A stretch of DNA of 64,000 nt, from positions 62,001 through 126,000 of the forward strand of contig OY723317.1 in assembly GCA_963210315.1 (NCBI GenBank). Reading direction: 5' to 3'. Each line of letters begins with the position of its first letter. Within the stretch, counting starts at the first letter, position 1. Of the stretch, positions 29,704 to 40,565 are shown one piece after another. A model generated the notes under the pieces. That model saw only the letters and a list, made by a program, of their open reading frames with translations, did no database searches and had not been told where the DNA came from. A program made the translations under genes and the position numbers. Origin of the DNA: Rhynchopus euleeides. Taxonomy: Eukaryota > Euglenozoa > Diplonemea > Diplonemida > Diplonemidae.

Positions 29704-30700
29704 GTTTTAAACCAGGGGATAAGATAGGTCTGGTTTTCCGGTTTTCAAAACCAGGGTTTCCCGGTTCCCGGTTTTCTGGAAAAAAAAAAAAGGTCGGTCT
29801 CATTTTTGGCGGTTTTTTTTGTGATTTTGGGACAGTAAAACAGTCAGAAAAAACGCCATAAAAAAATAGAAAGTGACCCCATCGTGATCCGCACAGAGCT
29901 CCAATAGTCCAAAGAAGGCAGAGAAGCGGAGAAGAAAAATGGACCTAGCGGGTGGCCCGGTGGGTGGTGATGCCCTCGTCATGCAGGTCTCTTCTGTTTT
30001 GAAGGTGCACACATGGTGGACTCCAGCCACCATGTCTAAGAGGGAGTCTAAGACTGCAGTCTGGAGGGCTGAGACGAGAACTCAAACGACTTTCAAGCAG
30101 TCTTGAAGGTCGCCAAGCCTATTGGGGGCAACTAACAGATGAGATTTGTTTGTTGCCTGTCGTCACAGCTAGGTGCCCATCTCTTCGATAACGGAATGTG
30201 TGCAGAGATCTCGTGGACCCTTTGGCCATTCTGTCGTGCACCCACTCCACCCACAACGCACACCTGTCACGAGTGGTCGCTCCCCCGTCCTCCTCCACCC
30301 TGAAGGTTGAACCCTCAAGGACCAGTGATCTCCTGCTGGCCGGGCTGCGATACAGCGAAGCCTTCCTACTTACAAGCGAATCCAGACTGTAGGGAACAGA
30401 TGTTCACTACCGTGGCCTCCGGCGGCTGGGGGGCTCCGCCCCCCAGACCCCCCTGTGTAAAAGCATTGCACCAGACCGGTTTTTTGGGCGAGAGTCCAAA
30501 CTTTCAAAGCAGCTGCTGCGCCTGCCCCACCAAGCAGCCTCAGTACGACAGGACGCGCGCAGGCACCGGGCCCTCTCAGATTCTGGGAGGGTTTGCGCGG
30601 GTCGCGCGCGCCGAAGGCGCGCGCGAAAAATTTTCAAAACCAGAAAAACCGGAAAACGGCGCCAGAAAAAAAGTCTATCTTATACCCTGTTTTAAACCCC
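29704..30700. mobile_element. Non-autonomous element with TTTAAACCAGGG termini
   Basis: The left end (GTTTTAAACCAGGGGATAAG, then a TCTGGTTTTCCGGTTTTC block) and the right end (reverse complement GTTTAAAACAGGGTATAAG, then CCGGTTTTTCTGGTTTTG) form an imperfect inverted repeat of about 70 bp rich in AAAACCGG. No coding frame was recognised inside. It contains one copy of the GC-rich hairpin repeat (30398-30457) and a diverged GGTGGACTCCAGCC piece near 30013. Confidence 0.55.
30398..30457 (-). repeat. GC-rich hairpin repeat, copy 1 of 5
   Basis: A 60-bp unit with the hairpin GGGGGGCGGAGCCCCCC, then CAGCCGCCGGAGGCCACGGT (in the opposite orientation here) and GTGAACATCTG. The other copies are at 46213-46270, 47507-47572, 47677-47735 and 48170-48230. 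Confidence 0.85.
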
Positions 30701-30744
30701 GTTTTAAATAATTTAAAACGGCGTTTTAAACTTTAAAACGTTTA

Positions 30745-31254
30745 GGGGGTCTTCGCTGGCCGTTATCCTCCGTCAATCTTCGTCAGTTTTCAGCTAATTC
30801 AACAGGAAATTCACCAAAATGCACTGACGATCGTCAGCTGATTGAGGGTGTGATATGAGGGTTCTATCCAACAAGGATATCAAGGCGGCACTTTCAAAGT
30901 CCTGCCAAGGACAGCGCCACGTGGGTGTGTGCTTCTGATATATGTTATGTCATCATGTGAACCCTCCCCAGCGTGTGCCAACATCCCTGACACGCTCACG
31001 AAAAGCATGACACGGAGAAAACAGGTGCCGAAACAACCTGCCGAGCACACGGGTGGTGCCACGTTGATCCACGCAGCGATCTCCCATGACAGGAAGCCTT
31101 GTCGCCACGGCAGAGTCGCCGCAGACTGTGGGAGAGGTGTCGCCAGTCACCTTGAGGTTGCAGTGTGTCATCAGGCTAAGACCCGTGCCCTCTTCACCTC
31201 CCCTGTTAGGTTGCTCCCTGACTCACTGACGATCACCCCGTAGCGAAGACCCCC
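30745..31254. mobile_element. MITE, GGGGGTCTTCGC family, reference copy
   Basis: The ends GGGGGTCTTCGCT and AGCGAAGACCCCC are inverted, flanked by TTA (30742-30744, 31255-31257). A 3-bp TTA duplication and a G-run terminus are typical of PIF/Harbinger-like MITEs. It is inserted within AAACGTTT-type palindromic sequence. Non-coding. It carries the uninterrupted site CAACAAGGATATCAAGG that is split by another element at 40.2-41.1 kb. Confidence 0.85.
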
Positions 31255-31684
31255 TTAAAACGTTTAAAATGTTTAAAACTCGGTTTCTAACAACACTGGC
31301 ACCCTCCCTCCCCCACCAGAGAGGAGCAGAGGCGGGCCCGGTTCGTCTCTGGCTAGCCTCATGCAGATGATGTTGGATCCTATAATTATATATAGTGTCC
31401 GGCTGGGGAGGGAGGGAGGGGGGGGGGCGCCTGCACGGGGGGGCGCCAGCTCCTTTCACTATCTCGGATCGACGAGAGAAATCGTACTCCTTTCGCTTTA
31501 TTATAGACACCCTGCCCAGCAACTGTGGAAGAACAGTTCCGGACTACCTTTTGTTGAGCGCACCGTCTCAAGGCTGTGTTGAGGCCCTGTGAAGTGGCAT
31601 GAAGGGTGCTAATCCAAAAGCTTCAGACGTGCGATTTCCTTCGTTACTTCGCGACTTCGCTACGCTTCGTCGCTTGTAACTAGT
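31255..31684. other. Gene-free spacer
   Basis: Begins with the right part of the AAACGTTT-type palindromic block, followed by G/A runs near 31405-31443 and unique sequence. A segment GAGAAATCGTACTCCTTT (31478) recurs near 26069 as a diverged copy, together with GCGATTTCCTTCGTTACTTC and its counterpart near 26190. No gene was seen. Confidence 0.45.
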
Positions 31685-31942
31685 TTAAGACCCTGTGCCT
31701 GGAATTTTGACCGAGTTAGATAAAATTTTCAGTGCAATCCTTCAGCACCTCCCCCCTAGATTTTTAGGTTTTCTTGACCCAATGGTCGAAATCTGCGACA
31801 TAGTGGAAATCCCGGGGACATGTCGAATTCGAAAATTTTGGGTTAAAAACCCCCAGGGGGGACCCTTTGGTTTCACCCCCTGTTGGGGGGCCTGGTGGGC
31901 GTTCAGGTGAGCTGCGACCCTTGGTTCTGACAGAGTGCGGCA

Positions 31943-32392
31943 ATGGTAATCAACCGTCGTGAACGTACTTTCGTGCCGGCATGGCTATTCATGGGCACCG
32001 TGGCATGTCGCCGCATCCGTTCCGATCACAAGTGCCAGAGGCAAATCAGGAGTCCTGGTCCAGTGCAGGCACCTGCGCTGCAGATACCCAAGGGACTGTT
32101 GTGCACAAAAATGCACACACAAGGACATCAACTGACCGAGGCAATGCAGCTCGCAGCCTATCGATTCGATTCGGGGCACAAGCCTCACGAGCTGGTCACG
32201 CGATACCACGTTACTCTGCGTGGCGTATTCCGTGCAGCCGAAATGGCTTGGGCAGCAGTGCACAGGGGACCTTCTGCTGCACTGCGACAGGACAACCCAA
32301 GCACGTGCCGCGTACATCCAAAGGTGAAGTTGGATGAGGAAGATCAGTGGCTTCTGGGAGGAAGAGGGCGACCGCATCCACATCGCGGATAA
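31943..32392 (+). CDS. Unrecognised ORF in the outer TTAA element
   Basis: A 149-codon open frame. Residues about 75-115 (LTEAMQLAAYRFDSGHKPHE and following) could form a helix-turn-helix, and the segment KVKLDEEDQWLL looks like a loop before a lost domain. It may be the N-terminal, DNA-binding part of a truncated transposase. No family was recognised. Confidence 0.35.
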   Translation: MVINRRERTFVPAWLFMGTVACRRIRSDHKCQRQIRSPGPVQAPALQIPKGLLCTKMHTQGHQLTEAMQLAAYRFDSGHKPHELVTRYHVTLRGVFRAAEMAWAAVHRGPSAALRQDNPSTCRVHPKVKLDEEDQWLLGGRGRPHPHRG

Positions 32393-32751
32393 CACACTCA
32401 GCACACGAGCGGGCGTTGCAAGAAATCCCCCATGTGTAAACAGGGGAAATCGGGCTTTTAGGGGATCCTGGTCAGGAATAAAAATTTACACACATATTTT
32501 TCGACTTCCTGAGGCCAAAAACCGGTGTTCCTGGACCCAGATGTGACATCTGGATGACATAATAAAAATCCAGAGTGCCTTAGAGGCGCGCGGGACATTT
32601 TTTTGGGGTTCGTGACTGGGGACCCCCTATTTTGGGGGATTTTCCGTAGGTGGAAAATGTCGATTTTCCAATTTTAAATCACTCTGGGGGCACCTGCGGG
32701 GCCATATTTTGCATTTTCAGACAGGGGACATATACCATACATGGAGTACGG

Positions 32752-35700
32752 CCTGACTCAGGCGTGGAGGGCCTGACTTCCCCTTGAGTTTCCCCTGACT
32801 TTAAAAGTCAGGCCAATTTTCAGAAATTTCGCCTGAGTCAGGGGAAAGTCAGGGGAAACTCAGGGGAAAATCCAGGGATTTTTTGCGTGCGGATTCACGA
32901 CTCACTGACGGCAATTCTTCATGGATTCACCCCCACACGAAGGCAAGTGCTGATGCATCGAGAGAAAAAGAACCTATGAGGAGTGTCTTGCCCCGACCCA
33001 TGTATCCCTGCAACCCAAATGCCTCATACCGGGTCCCTCCCCTCCTGGTGGTCCCCCGATGGGCTGTGGCGTGCGGAATTGATCCTTCCCGTTACCTGCG
33101 CTCACATACATTTACTTGTGTTGCACACATCAACCTGTCCATGGGTTCCACTTTGCAGGTTTTCACACATTACCACATCACGCCATCCATCCACTGCAGT
33201 TTCCACTAATTGACCCTCACATTTGCAACAAAAAAAGCAATGCGTTCGGTCACCCTCCGCTTGCTGCTCCTGCTCCTTCTTGCGAGCGTGGCTCTTGCGG
33301 CGGGCAAACGGGATGGGGAGGGTAGTGGGGGTGAGGAGGGCCAGCAGAGGAAGCGGGCACGCCTCGGTATCCCCTCCCCACTCCCAGTCACGGAGGGCCA
33401 GGGGGGCCAAAATATGGATGACGACGACGAGGACGAGGATTCGGACGGACAGTACCGAAGGGACCCTGCTAACGCACCGACGATGCCCCCCGCCAGCGAC
33501 GCCGTCCCGACCGAGGATTCGACTCAACCGCCATCGGGGGCCCCTGCTGCCGCCCCAGCCCCTTCGCCTCCAGCCCCCTCTGCGAACCGGTCCGCAGCTG
33601 CTGAGACCCTGAAATCATTCAGGAAGAAGGAGCTTGTCAGCTACGGGCTCCAGATCCAGGCCATTAAACGGTCTGAAAGTGGATGGCGTGTCGACAAGAT
33701 TCGCACGGCGATCATGGACCGGCTGCAGGCGAACCCCAACATCGCAGACCCTGAGGCCAAGCCGGACAGTCGGTCTCTCGGTGCGAAGCTCTCTCGAGTC
33801 ACCCCCTCCAGCGACACACCACCGGCTGACACTGCATCTACACCGACTGCGACTGCGACTGCGACCTCTACCACGACTGCGACTGCGACCTCTACAACGA
33901 CTGCGACTGCAGCGCCTGCCCCTGTGGCCCGCGGGCTGAAGGCGAGGTGCCGCTTAGTGAGCCCGGCCCTCCGACTCAGCAAGCTGACTGATGCTGAGAA
34001 GGACGGGCTGATTGCAACCTCGGTGCGCTCCCTCTCCGCTTCGACCCAGAAGACCTACCTGGCAAACGTCACTGACGGCAGCTTGTCTGACGAGGTGCTG
34101 TACTGTCGCACCTGTGACGTGTTCGTGTCGTATTGGGACTCAACGACAACTAAGGGTCACGCGACGACAGGGCGGCATATGAAGTGCGCGAAGACGAAGA
34201 AGGAGCAGGCGAAGCTGACGATCGACGCCGACTCCGGGGAGGTGATCACGACCTCCGGGGTCGGTGTCAAGCAGCACGCCAACCTCGCCACTGCACGCCT
34301 CGACTTCGCCTGGGCCGCTTCCATGGCCGGTTTGACAACAGGCATGGTTGCGAAGCTCCGCCCGTTCCTCCGGAAGTACATCAGTCCCGCATTTGTGTCT
34401 ACTCGCACAGTGATGGATGATGTCAGGGGACCGGTGCTGACGGAGCTGAAGACCGCAGTGCGTGCTGCAGTGGCTGGCGGAAAGATCGGAGTGGGCATCG
34501 ACTGCACCGTGGTTCCTGAGATGCATGGTTCCGTGATGGCAGTCGTTGCCTTTCTGCCGACGTCCGAGGTGCTGCTTGACGCGAAGGTGCTTGAGAGTGC
34601 ATCTGCGGAGGACCAGTCCGAAGCACTCGCCGAGACCCTGCGTGCGTACGACGTCCAGCAGGACGACATCGCTTTCTTCGTCGGGGACCGCGCCACCACC
34701 AACCAGGTCACCTTCGCAGGGGACTGGTCCCTCACCGTCTTCTGCTTTGCCCACCACCTCGCCACGTGCCTCCGTAAGGCGTTCTCGACGACGGAGTTGA
34801 CTTGTTGGAACGTTATGTCTGCATTTAGCAACATGTTCTACAAGGCGGCTTGCCGCATGGCACGGTGGAGCAGCCACCAGGAGGCGGAGCTCGAGCTGGC
34901 CAAGAAGGGGAAGGTGGCGGTGAAGGACGCTGAGGTGGAGAAGGTGCGTGGCCTCCTCCTGCTGGTGGAGATCGGCGAGGAGGAAGAGTCTCTCCTTGAG
35001 GCAGCGCTCCCACACGAGGATGTCACCACCGGGAGCGTGCTCGAGAGGGCCCGGGCACTGGTCGCTTCCAAGGACGCAGAGGTCCCCCTGAACCAAGAGA
35101 CGCCGCACTTCTCCGTCGCTGCCCCCCCCCTCATCAACGACACGCGTTGGGTCCATGCCTTCCTGTGCCTGCAGCACATCGCCGACCGCCTCCCTCAGCT
35201 CGCTACCTTCGTGGAGTCCGAGATGCAGCGGACCCACACCTGTGCCTCGGTGATGGAGCTGGACGGTCTGCTGCGGAAGGACCCGGAGCAGCTGCGCACT
35301 GCCCTGGACACGGCGTTGACAACCTGGAAGGCTGCGTTTGACTTGCTCCATGCTTGTTCAGACCACACCCGCAACCTCTCCTGCCAACTCGCCAAGATGG
35401 TCCGGGAGTGCACGAAGGCCAGCACGGCGGTGCCAGCTGCGGTTCTTCGGGAGGCGTGGGAGACGTACGCCTGCCGCCAGGTGTTCGAGTCCGTGTGGGT
35501 GACGTCCCCGAATGTCCTGGCGGCCAGGAAATCGGGCAAGCTCCCCATCCCCAGTGTTGCCTCGTTGAGTGAGCTGTGGAAGAAGGGGCTCTGCAACGCG
35601 ACTGTGGCGAAGGAGCTGGAGGAGTACCTGAACACCTCACCGGATGATCTTAACAAGTGGTCACCGGTGGAGTTCTGGGGAAAATCACCCCACAAGCACC

Positions 35701-36591
35701 TCGCCCAGTCCGTCGCTATCCTCCGCAGCCTCCCCGTCACTGTGACTAAAGTGGACGGGGTCTTCTCCCAGCTCGACTCGCGGAGCAGCAAGCGGAAGGG
35801 GCGGCAGAGCGAGGACCTGTACCTCGCCCGTGCTCTCGCCATGGTCAATGGCGACATGTGCGGCCGGTTCAAGGACTTCGACAATGAGAATGTCCTTTGA
35901 CCACTGTGTTTTCCTTTTTTTTCCTTCTTTTTTTCTTCTTCCTTTTTCATTTGTAGGACTTAGTTCCATCCTTTTTTTTACAGCTCTGCTTTTGCTTTTC
36001 GGTCGTCTGTGACCACTGTGTTTGCCTTTTCTGTTATCCGAGGGGGTCTTCGCTCGTCTCGTCGGTTTGGTTCACAAGCTTACCGCTGTGCGAAGATACC
36101 CCCGCTGTATTATTGTTTGCTATTCTGAAGAATATTCGTGGGAAAGACACTCCTGCAGACCGAGTTGAGGATTGGCTCCCGTACTGTGATGCATTCGATG
36201 AGAGATGTCGAGAGACCTGCTGCTGCCTCACCCCCTGAACCCCAAGCACCTCATTTCTGTAAGTACTTGCTTCGCCAGCCGCAACTCACACCACACAGCA
36301 CTCACCATGCCACCACCCCGTCAGGTTCTCACATCACAGGGTTGGGAACACTCCAAGGAATATCAGGGGAAAGTCAAGGAAGAGTCAGGCCAAAAATTTT
36401 GCCTGACTGGCCTGAGTTTCCCCTGACTACATTTTTTTTCGCCTGAGTTTCCCCTGACTTTTGCGTTTGCTTGACTCAGCCTGAGTTTCCCCTGACTTCG
36501 CCTGACTAGGTCAAAAGTCAGGGGAAAGTCAGGGGAAACTCAGGGGAAACTCAGGCGGCCAGCGGGGCCCCGAAATCTTGCCTGACTCAGG
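32752..36591 (+). mobile_element. hAT DNA transposon, apparently whole
   Basis: The terminus CCTGACTCAGGC is inverted at the two ends. The flanking octamers GAGTACGG (32744-32751) and CCGTACGG (36592-36599) agree at six of eight positions, compatible with a decayed 8-bp hAT duplication. Arrays of AGTCAGGGGAAACTCAGG-like motifs in both orientations lie at 32760-32872 and 36360-36560. One long transposase gene lies between them. The surrounding sequence (ATACCATACAT on the left, ATGTATGATAT on the right) forms a palindrome into whose centre the element went. Confidence 0.75.
33240..35900 (+). CDS. hAT superfamily transposase
   Basis: The frame is open from 33210 to 35900 (896 codons). ATGs at 33210, 33240 and 33414 are possible starts. 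From 33240 the protein opens with MRSVTLRLLLLLLLASVALA, which looks like a secretion signal and is odd for a nuclear enzyme. A start at 33414 avoids it but loses the basic RKRARL. Numbered from 33210: Pro/Ala-rich linker, a SAP-like helix pair (about 130-175), a BED-like zinc finger (C299, C302, H317, H323), an RNase H fold with GIDCTVV (D431) and VGDRATTNQ (D493) then CFAHHLA, and a C-terminal dimerisation region (WSPVEFWGKSP, VDGVFSQLDSRSSKRKGRQS) typical of hAT. The third catalytic acid was not assigned. No internal stop, so it could be active. Confidence 0.85.
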   Translation: MRSVTLRLLLLLLLASVALAAGKRDGEGSGGEEGQQRKRARLGIPSPLPVTEGQGGQNMDDDDEDEDSDGQYRRDPANAPTMPPASDAVPTEDSTQPPSGAPAAAPAPSPPAPSANRSAAAETLKSFRKKELVSYGLQIQAIKRSESGWRVDKIRTAIMDRLQANPNIADPEAKPDSRSLGAKLSRVTPSSDTPPADTASTPTATATATSTTTATATSTTTATAAPAPVARGLKARCRLVSPALRLSKLTDAEKDGLIATSVRSLSASTQKTYLANVTDGSLSDEVLYCRTCDVFVSYWDSTTTKGHATTGRHMKCAKTKKEQAKLTIDADSGEVITTSGVGVKQHANLATARLDFAWAASMAGLTTGMVAKLRPFLRKYISPAFVSTRTVMDDVRGPVLTELKTAVRAAVAGGKIGVGIDCTVVPEMHGSVMAVVAFLPTSEVLLDAKVLESASAEDQSEALAETLRAYDVQQDDIAFFVGDRATTNQVTFAGDWSLTVFCFAHHLATCLRKAFSTTELTCWNVMSAFSNMFYKAACRMARWSSHQEAELELAKKGKVAVKDAEVEKVRGLLLLVEIGEEEESLLEAALPHEDVTTGSVLERARALVASKDAEVPLNQETPHFSVAAPPLINDTRWVHAFLCLQHIADRLPQLATFVESEMQRTHTCASVMELDGLLRKDPEQLRTALDTALTTWKAAFDLLHACSDHTRNLSCQLAKMVRECTKASTAVPAAVLREAWETYACRQVFESVWVTSPNVLAARKSGKLPIPSVASLSELWKKGLCNATVAKELEEYLNTSPDDLNKWSPVEFWGKSPHKHLAQSVAILRSLPVTVTKVDGVFSQLDSRSSKRKGRQSEDLYLARALAMVNGDMCGRFKDFDNENVL

Positions 36592-36705
36592 CCGTACGGG
36601 ATGTATGATATACCCTACAAACCCGATTTTCGGGTTTTTTGACCATTTTATGCCTTGTGCGAAAACGTGATATTTTTTGGACAAAATTCCAGGCACAGGG
36701 TTTAA

Positions 36706-37319
36706 AAAAAATGACAGAGAATCCCGTAGTTAGCGTCAGCAGCAAAACCGCTCTCAGCCTGTATCTTCTGTGATGCGATTGGGGGGGGGATGACGACAAG
36801 TATAAAAACCTAAAATGATGATCGGATGAGAGAGGGGGGGGGGGTTTGTGCATAGAGCATGTGGGGCCACCCTATAGAGGCACGTCTGGTTGCGGCGTGA
36901 TGTGACTTTTGTATGTTCACACGAAAGTGTGCGAATGAAGAAAACACGAACAGTGGGTGTGGAAGCGTAACGCGGCACAAAACCCAAGTCCTGCGAGGCG
37001 GACACTCACAGAGAAGCTTTTCGAAGTCGGCCCATCTCCCTGTAGGTGAGGGCTAACGCAAACACAACGAGGCACTGGAGGAGGAAGAAACACCGCGCGA
37101 ATTGTTTTTGTGCATCTATGACGAGCGACACGGTATCCAGCACACGGCGAGGAAAGAGGTGAGCGAGAAAGGCCTGAAGAAACAAAGCGCTGCCCGCGGA
37201 TGGATCGAGCACTTTGAAGGTGCCTCCTTTGACCTCCTGTTGGTCATATCACACCCAAACAGCGTGGGGAGGAAAGGGCGAGGGAAGGGGTGAGCCAAAA
37301 AAGAAAGCAACCGTCGATG
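36706..37319. other. Gene-free spacer
   Basis: A G run lies near 36835-36844. The rest is unique sequence between the outer TTAA element and the 3' end of the WD40 gene. No gene was recognised. Confidence 0.5.
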
Positions 37320-38522
37320 CTATAGTTGCTGGAGGTGCAGCGCGGGCTCAGGGGAAGCAGGGGCAGTCCTTGTTTTGGAGCCTGTCCTAGCAGGGGTGGC
37401 GGGCTTTTCAATTGGATACACATTCACGCACTGCCCCCGTCGCACGAAGCACCACCTGCCGGAGCAGTCGATGGCACAGCAGCCGTTCCCATCAGAAGAT
37501 ATCTCCTGAAACGACTCGCCCGTGCTGAGGCAACGCAGGTCCACGGCACGGTGTGCGTAGCACACCGCCAGCACACCCGCCTCCTGAGACACGGCAACTC
37601 TGAAAGGAATCTGGTTCGTCGGCAGCGTCCTCAAGCATCGCAGCGCAGTCGTGCACCACACCTTCACGGTCTGGTCGAAGCAGCAAGACACCAGCTGTCT
37701 CTCGTCGGCGGTGAGGACGAGGCACAGCACGACCCCCGTGTGACCAACCAGGGTGGCGGTGTGGCTGAGGCTGCTGATGTTCCACGCACGGATCGTCGCA
37801 TCCTCCGATGCGCTGTAGATGCTGCTGTGCGACACGGCAAGAGCACGGATGGCGTCGTCATGCCCTTCCAGCACGGCTGCGAGGACTCCCTGAGCGACGT
37901 CCCACACACGCAGCACCTTGTCGTGTGCTCCAGAAACGAGACGCCCGCAGTGCGTCCACTCTGCGGCGAGCACGCTGATGTTCCCGTGGAGCGTCTGCAC
38001 CAACTGCCACGTCGCTGTGCTCCATACGAAGAGGCTCACCCGGGAGCACCCTGCGAGCCACCTGCCGCATGTGGAGAAGGCGGCACTGCGGAAGAAATGC
38101 CCTGGGGCCTGGAGGTCTGCCACCTGGAGTGCAGTGGCGGTGTCGAACACAAGAATCTGTGGCGTGTTGAAGCTCACCGCGCACAGCCTGTCGCAGGGGG
38201 ACAGTGTGGTGCGGTCCGGCCAGTTGGGGGAGGTGGGGTACTCGGCAGGCGCTTTGACCTGCACCAAGCGCGGCACCAGGTGCACGCTGCCCCCAGCCTC
38301 CAGCGGGGTGTCGGAGATGTGCTGGCTGTCGCCCAGCCCGCCCGCCTCCCCCTCCACCCCGCCGATGCGTGCCGACAGCCTGTCAGCCTGTGTGGCTGTG
38401 CCTGGCGCACCCGCGAACATCTGCTCCAGCGCCCTCCGCTTCAGGTCCAGCACCGTGTCGCTGTCCGCAACCTCGACCACACAGCTGTGCCCGGCCCCCG
38501 TGTGTGTCACAGTCACGTCCAT
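37320..38522 (-). CDS. Ubiquitin-like domain plus WD40 repeat protein
   Basis: A 400-residue, uninterrupted gene. Residues 1-83 fit a ubiquitin-like fold (MDVTVTHTGAGHSCVVEV, DTVLDLKRRALEQ, then SVHLVPRL as last strand). From about 95 to 370 there are six or seven WD40-type repeats, with clear signatures VLRVWDVAQG, TIRAWNISS and TVKVWCTTAL, each following a GHDD- or GHTG-like turn. The tail is basic and Pro-rich. Probable scaffold or substrate adaptor in ubiquitin-related processes; no catalytic motif. A fragment of its 5' end, including the first eight codons, is duplicated at 41975-42115. Confidence 0.85.
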   Translation of the reverse strand: MDVTVTHTGAGHSCVVEVADSDTVLDLKRRALEQMFAGAPGTATQADRLSARIGGVEGEAGGLGDSQHISDTPLEAGGSVHLVPRLVQVKAPAEYPTSPNWPDRTTLSPCDRLCAVSFNTPQILVFDTATALQVADLQAPGHFFRSAAFSTCGRWLAGCSRVSLFVWSTATWQLVQTLHGNISVLAAEWTHCGRLVSGAHDKVLRVWDVAQGVLAAVLEGHDDAIRALAVSHSSIYSASEDATIRAWNISSLSHTATLVGHTGVVLCLVLTADERQLVSCCFDQTVKVWCTTALRCLRTLPTNQIPFRVAVSQEAGVLAVCYAHRAVDLRCLSTGESFQEISSDGNGCCAIDCSGRWCFVRRGQCVNVYPIEKPATPARTGSKTRTAPASPEPALHLQQL

Positions 38523-40184
38523 CGTTGCAGTGCGATGTATTTATGCCTGGATGCGGCTGTGCCATGCAGCCCTGCCCTGCCGTGGGTGGTGGTGTCAGAA
38601 GGGAGAGCACAAGGCCTGGCGGGACACTTGCCTGAAGGAAGAGCAACGGCGTTGGAGGGGAGGGGGGCATCCTGGTGTCATGTCAAGTGTGCCGCACTGC
38701 TGCCGCACACGTCGCTGCTTCTGTGTCTTCGACTCCTCCGAGGTGAGGGGACGCCTTGCTTGCCTTGGTGGCCCCCCAAAGTAAACAACTCACAGACAGT
38801 AGGAAATGTTTCCCACCGCGATACGATATTGCAATCCGAGCGACTGTGCAACTTCTCCATTTCACACACACTTGTGAGCAGAAGCGTCACTGCACCACAG
38901 CCAAACGTGCTCCGCAAGCCACTCGTCTCCCCCAGCACAGGCCTTCAGGCCTGCTGTGCGGAAGCGTAACACATCACAAGCAGAATGCGAGCAAAGAGTG
39001 GCTGTGCTGCAGTGACGGTTGTCTTCATGATGGCCACTTGCTGGTTGTCAGCCAGGCCTGTGACATGTGTGAGGAAATGATTCTCACCGTTTGACACCTT
39101 GCGATACATTCAACTCCTCTGTTGACTGGCCAGTTACGGGCGACGAAGCAGTGCGAAGTTCACGCGAGGTTAACGAAGAAAATGAGATGATAAAAACCCT
39201 CGCTACGAGTCACTATGAGTCACGAGTCGTCAGTTTTCAGCCAAACATGGCTGACTTCTCACTTTTTCTCACTCAGTCACACTTGGTAGCGAGGGCCCCC
39301 GATGAAAGCGGTCAACAAAACAATGATACATGTTTCCCTGTTGGGGAAGTGAGAGAATCAACGGAAAGGACAGCACTTGCAACAACCTGATTGCAAACAG
39401 GAGCAAGTTCCGTCACAATCTGTGTGATGGGAGTTCTATGGGAGTATCGAGGGTGGGCAAGAAGATAGAGGCGACTTGGTTTCAGCCACAGCTCTGCCCT
39501 CTTCTCAGCTCTCTCTATGCATTCACGATCAGCCCTAGGAATTCCCATTGACTGACCTAAAACAAGCCGCCTCTGGGCGAGGCTGGGCAAGAGTAGGCGA
39601 GGGTGGGCGAGCGTGTGCGGACGTGGGCGAGGGAGTGGTGTGGGAGAGACCTTGCGGTTGCAGTGTGTCATCAAGCTAAGACCCATGCCTTTCAAACTCC
39701 TGGTGCAAGCACCCGTCATGGTCTGGGGAAGCCCTCCCGTAGTTCAACGTCTTGCCCAGGACAAGTTTCGTATTGCAATTTGGGTTAGCCGAAGGTCCAT
39801 ACTGAGAGTAACCGGGCCCGCTATCCTACTCTTGCTCTACGTGACACCACACGGTTTCGCTCTCCTCCTCGTTGCGCTGTAAAGGAGGGGGGACACACAC
39901 TGGAAGCCGGAGATTGCGCCTGCTGATACTGAGGCGCAATCTTCGCGACGCGTTGAAAAGAGCACGAAATAGCCGCCGAACGAAAGATGGTGGGAAAGGG
40001 GATGCAGCGGGTACGCTTCGGGACCGCACGTGTCTTGCGCTCCAAGAAGCGCAAGGCCTGTGAGGCCCGTGAGAACTAGCTGTGCTGATGCTAACGCGAG
40101 AGGAAGGTATATCTGTTCTTCTGTTGTGAAACGAGCCACGCTCCAGGGCAGACTACAAATTTTCACAACTTTTCAGAAGTGCTC
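38523..40184. other. Gene-free repeat-rich stretch
   Basis: Holds the upstream region of the WD40 gene (CATAAATAC on the minus strand about 15 bases before the ATG), a CACACTTGTGAG/GCGGAAGCGTAACACATC repeat copy (38868-39040) and a MITE (39195-39300). A GGGCGAG-type short tandem lies at 39577-39633. No gene was seen. Confidence 0.5.
39195..39300. mobile_element. MITE, GGGCCCTCGCTACCA family, diverged copy
   Basis: The right end TTGGTAGCGAGGGCCCCC is intact and the left end (ACCCTCGCTACGAGTCAC) is diverged. The interior shares GACTTCTCACTTTTTCTCAC with the other copies at 42444-42552 and 46634-46742. Confidence 0.65.
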
Positions 40185-40565
40185 GTCAGCTGATTGAGGG
40201 TGTGATATGAGGGTTCTATCCAACAAGGATACCGTAACCGAGGTAATTTATGGAACGACTATATCCCTTGTACGATAAATTAGGGAACGATAAATTTAAG
40301 GGACGGCCAAAATTAAGGAACGTTTATCGTTCCTTAATTTTATCGTTCATTGATTTGCACTTTCACTACCACGCCACTGCAGCAGTTGGGGGGTCGGGAG
40401 GGGCTCTGAGCGAGGAGACGTACGATGCCCGCCACAAACAGCAAGCCGCTGCAGCAAGTAAGTCTCCGACAGTGATTGATCTCCCGAAGCGAGATACAGG
40501 CAACTCCAAAAGTGACCCCGGCAGTTGCAGCCGAAGTGAGGGAGTGAGGGGTTTGAGGCCCCCCG

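Larger units (their letters stand above)
31689..36701. mobile_element. Outer TTAA-flanked element, piggyBac-like termini
   Basis: ACCCTGTGCCTGGAATTTTG (31690-31709) and its exact inverse (36682-36701) form 20-bp terminal repeats. TTAA lies immediately or one base outside each end (31685-31688, 36702-36705). TTAA targets and CCCT-type termini are features of piggyBac elements; this is inference because no piggyBac transposase is recognised inside. The hAT element at 32752-36591 is inserted in its interior. Confidence 0.65.
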
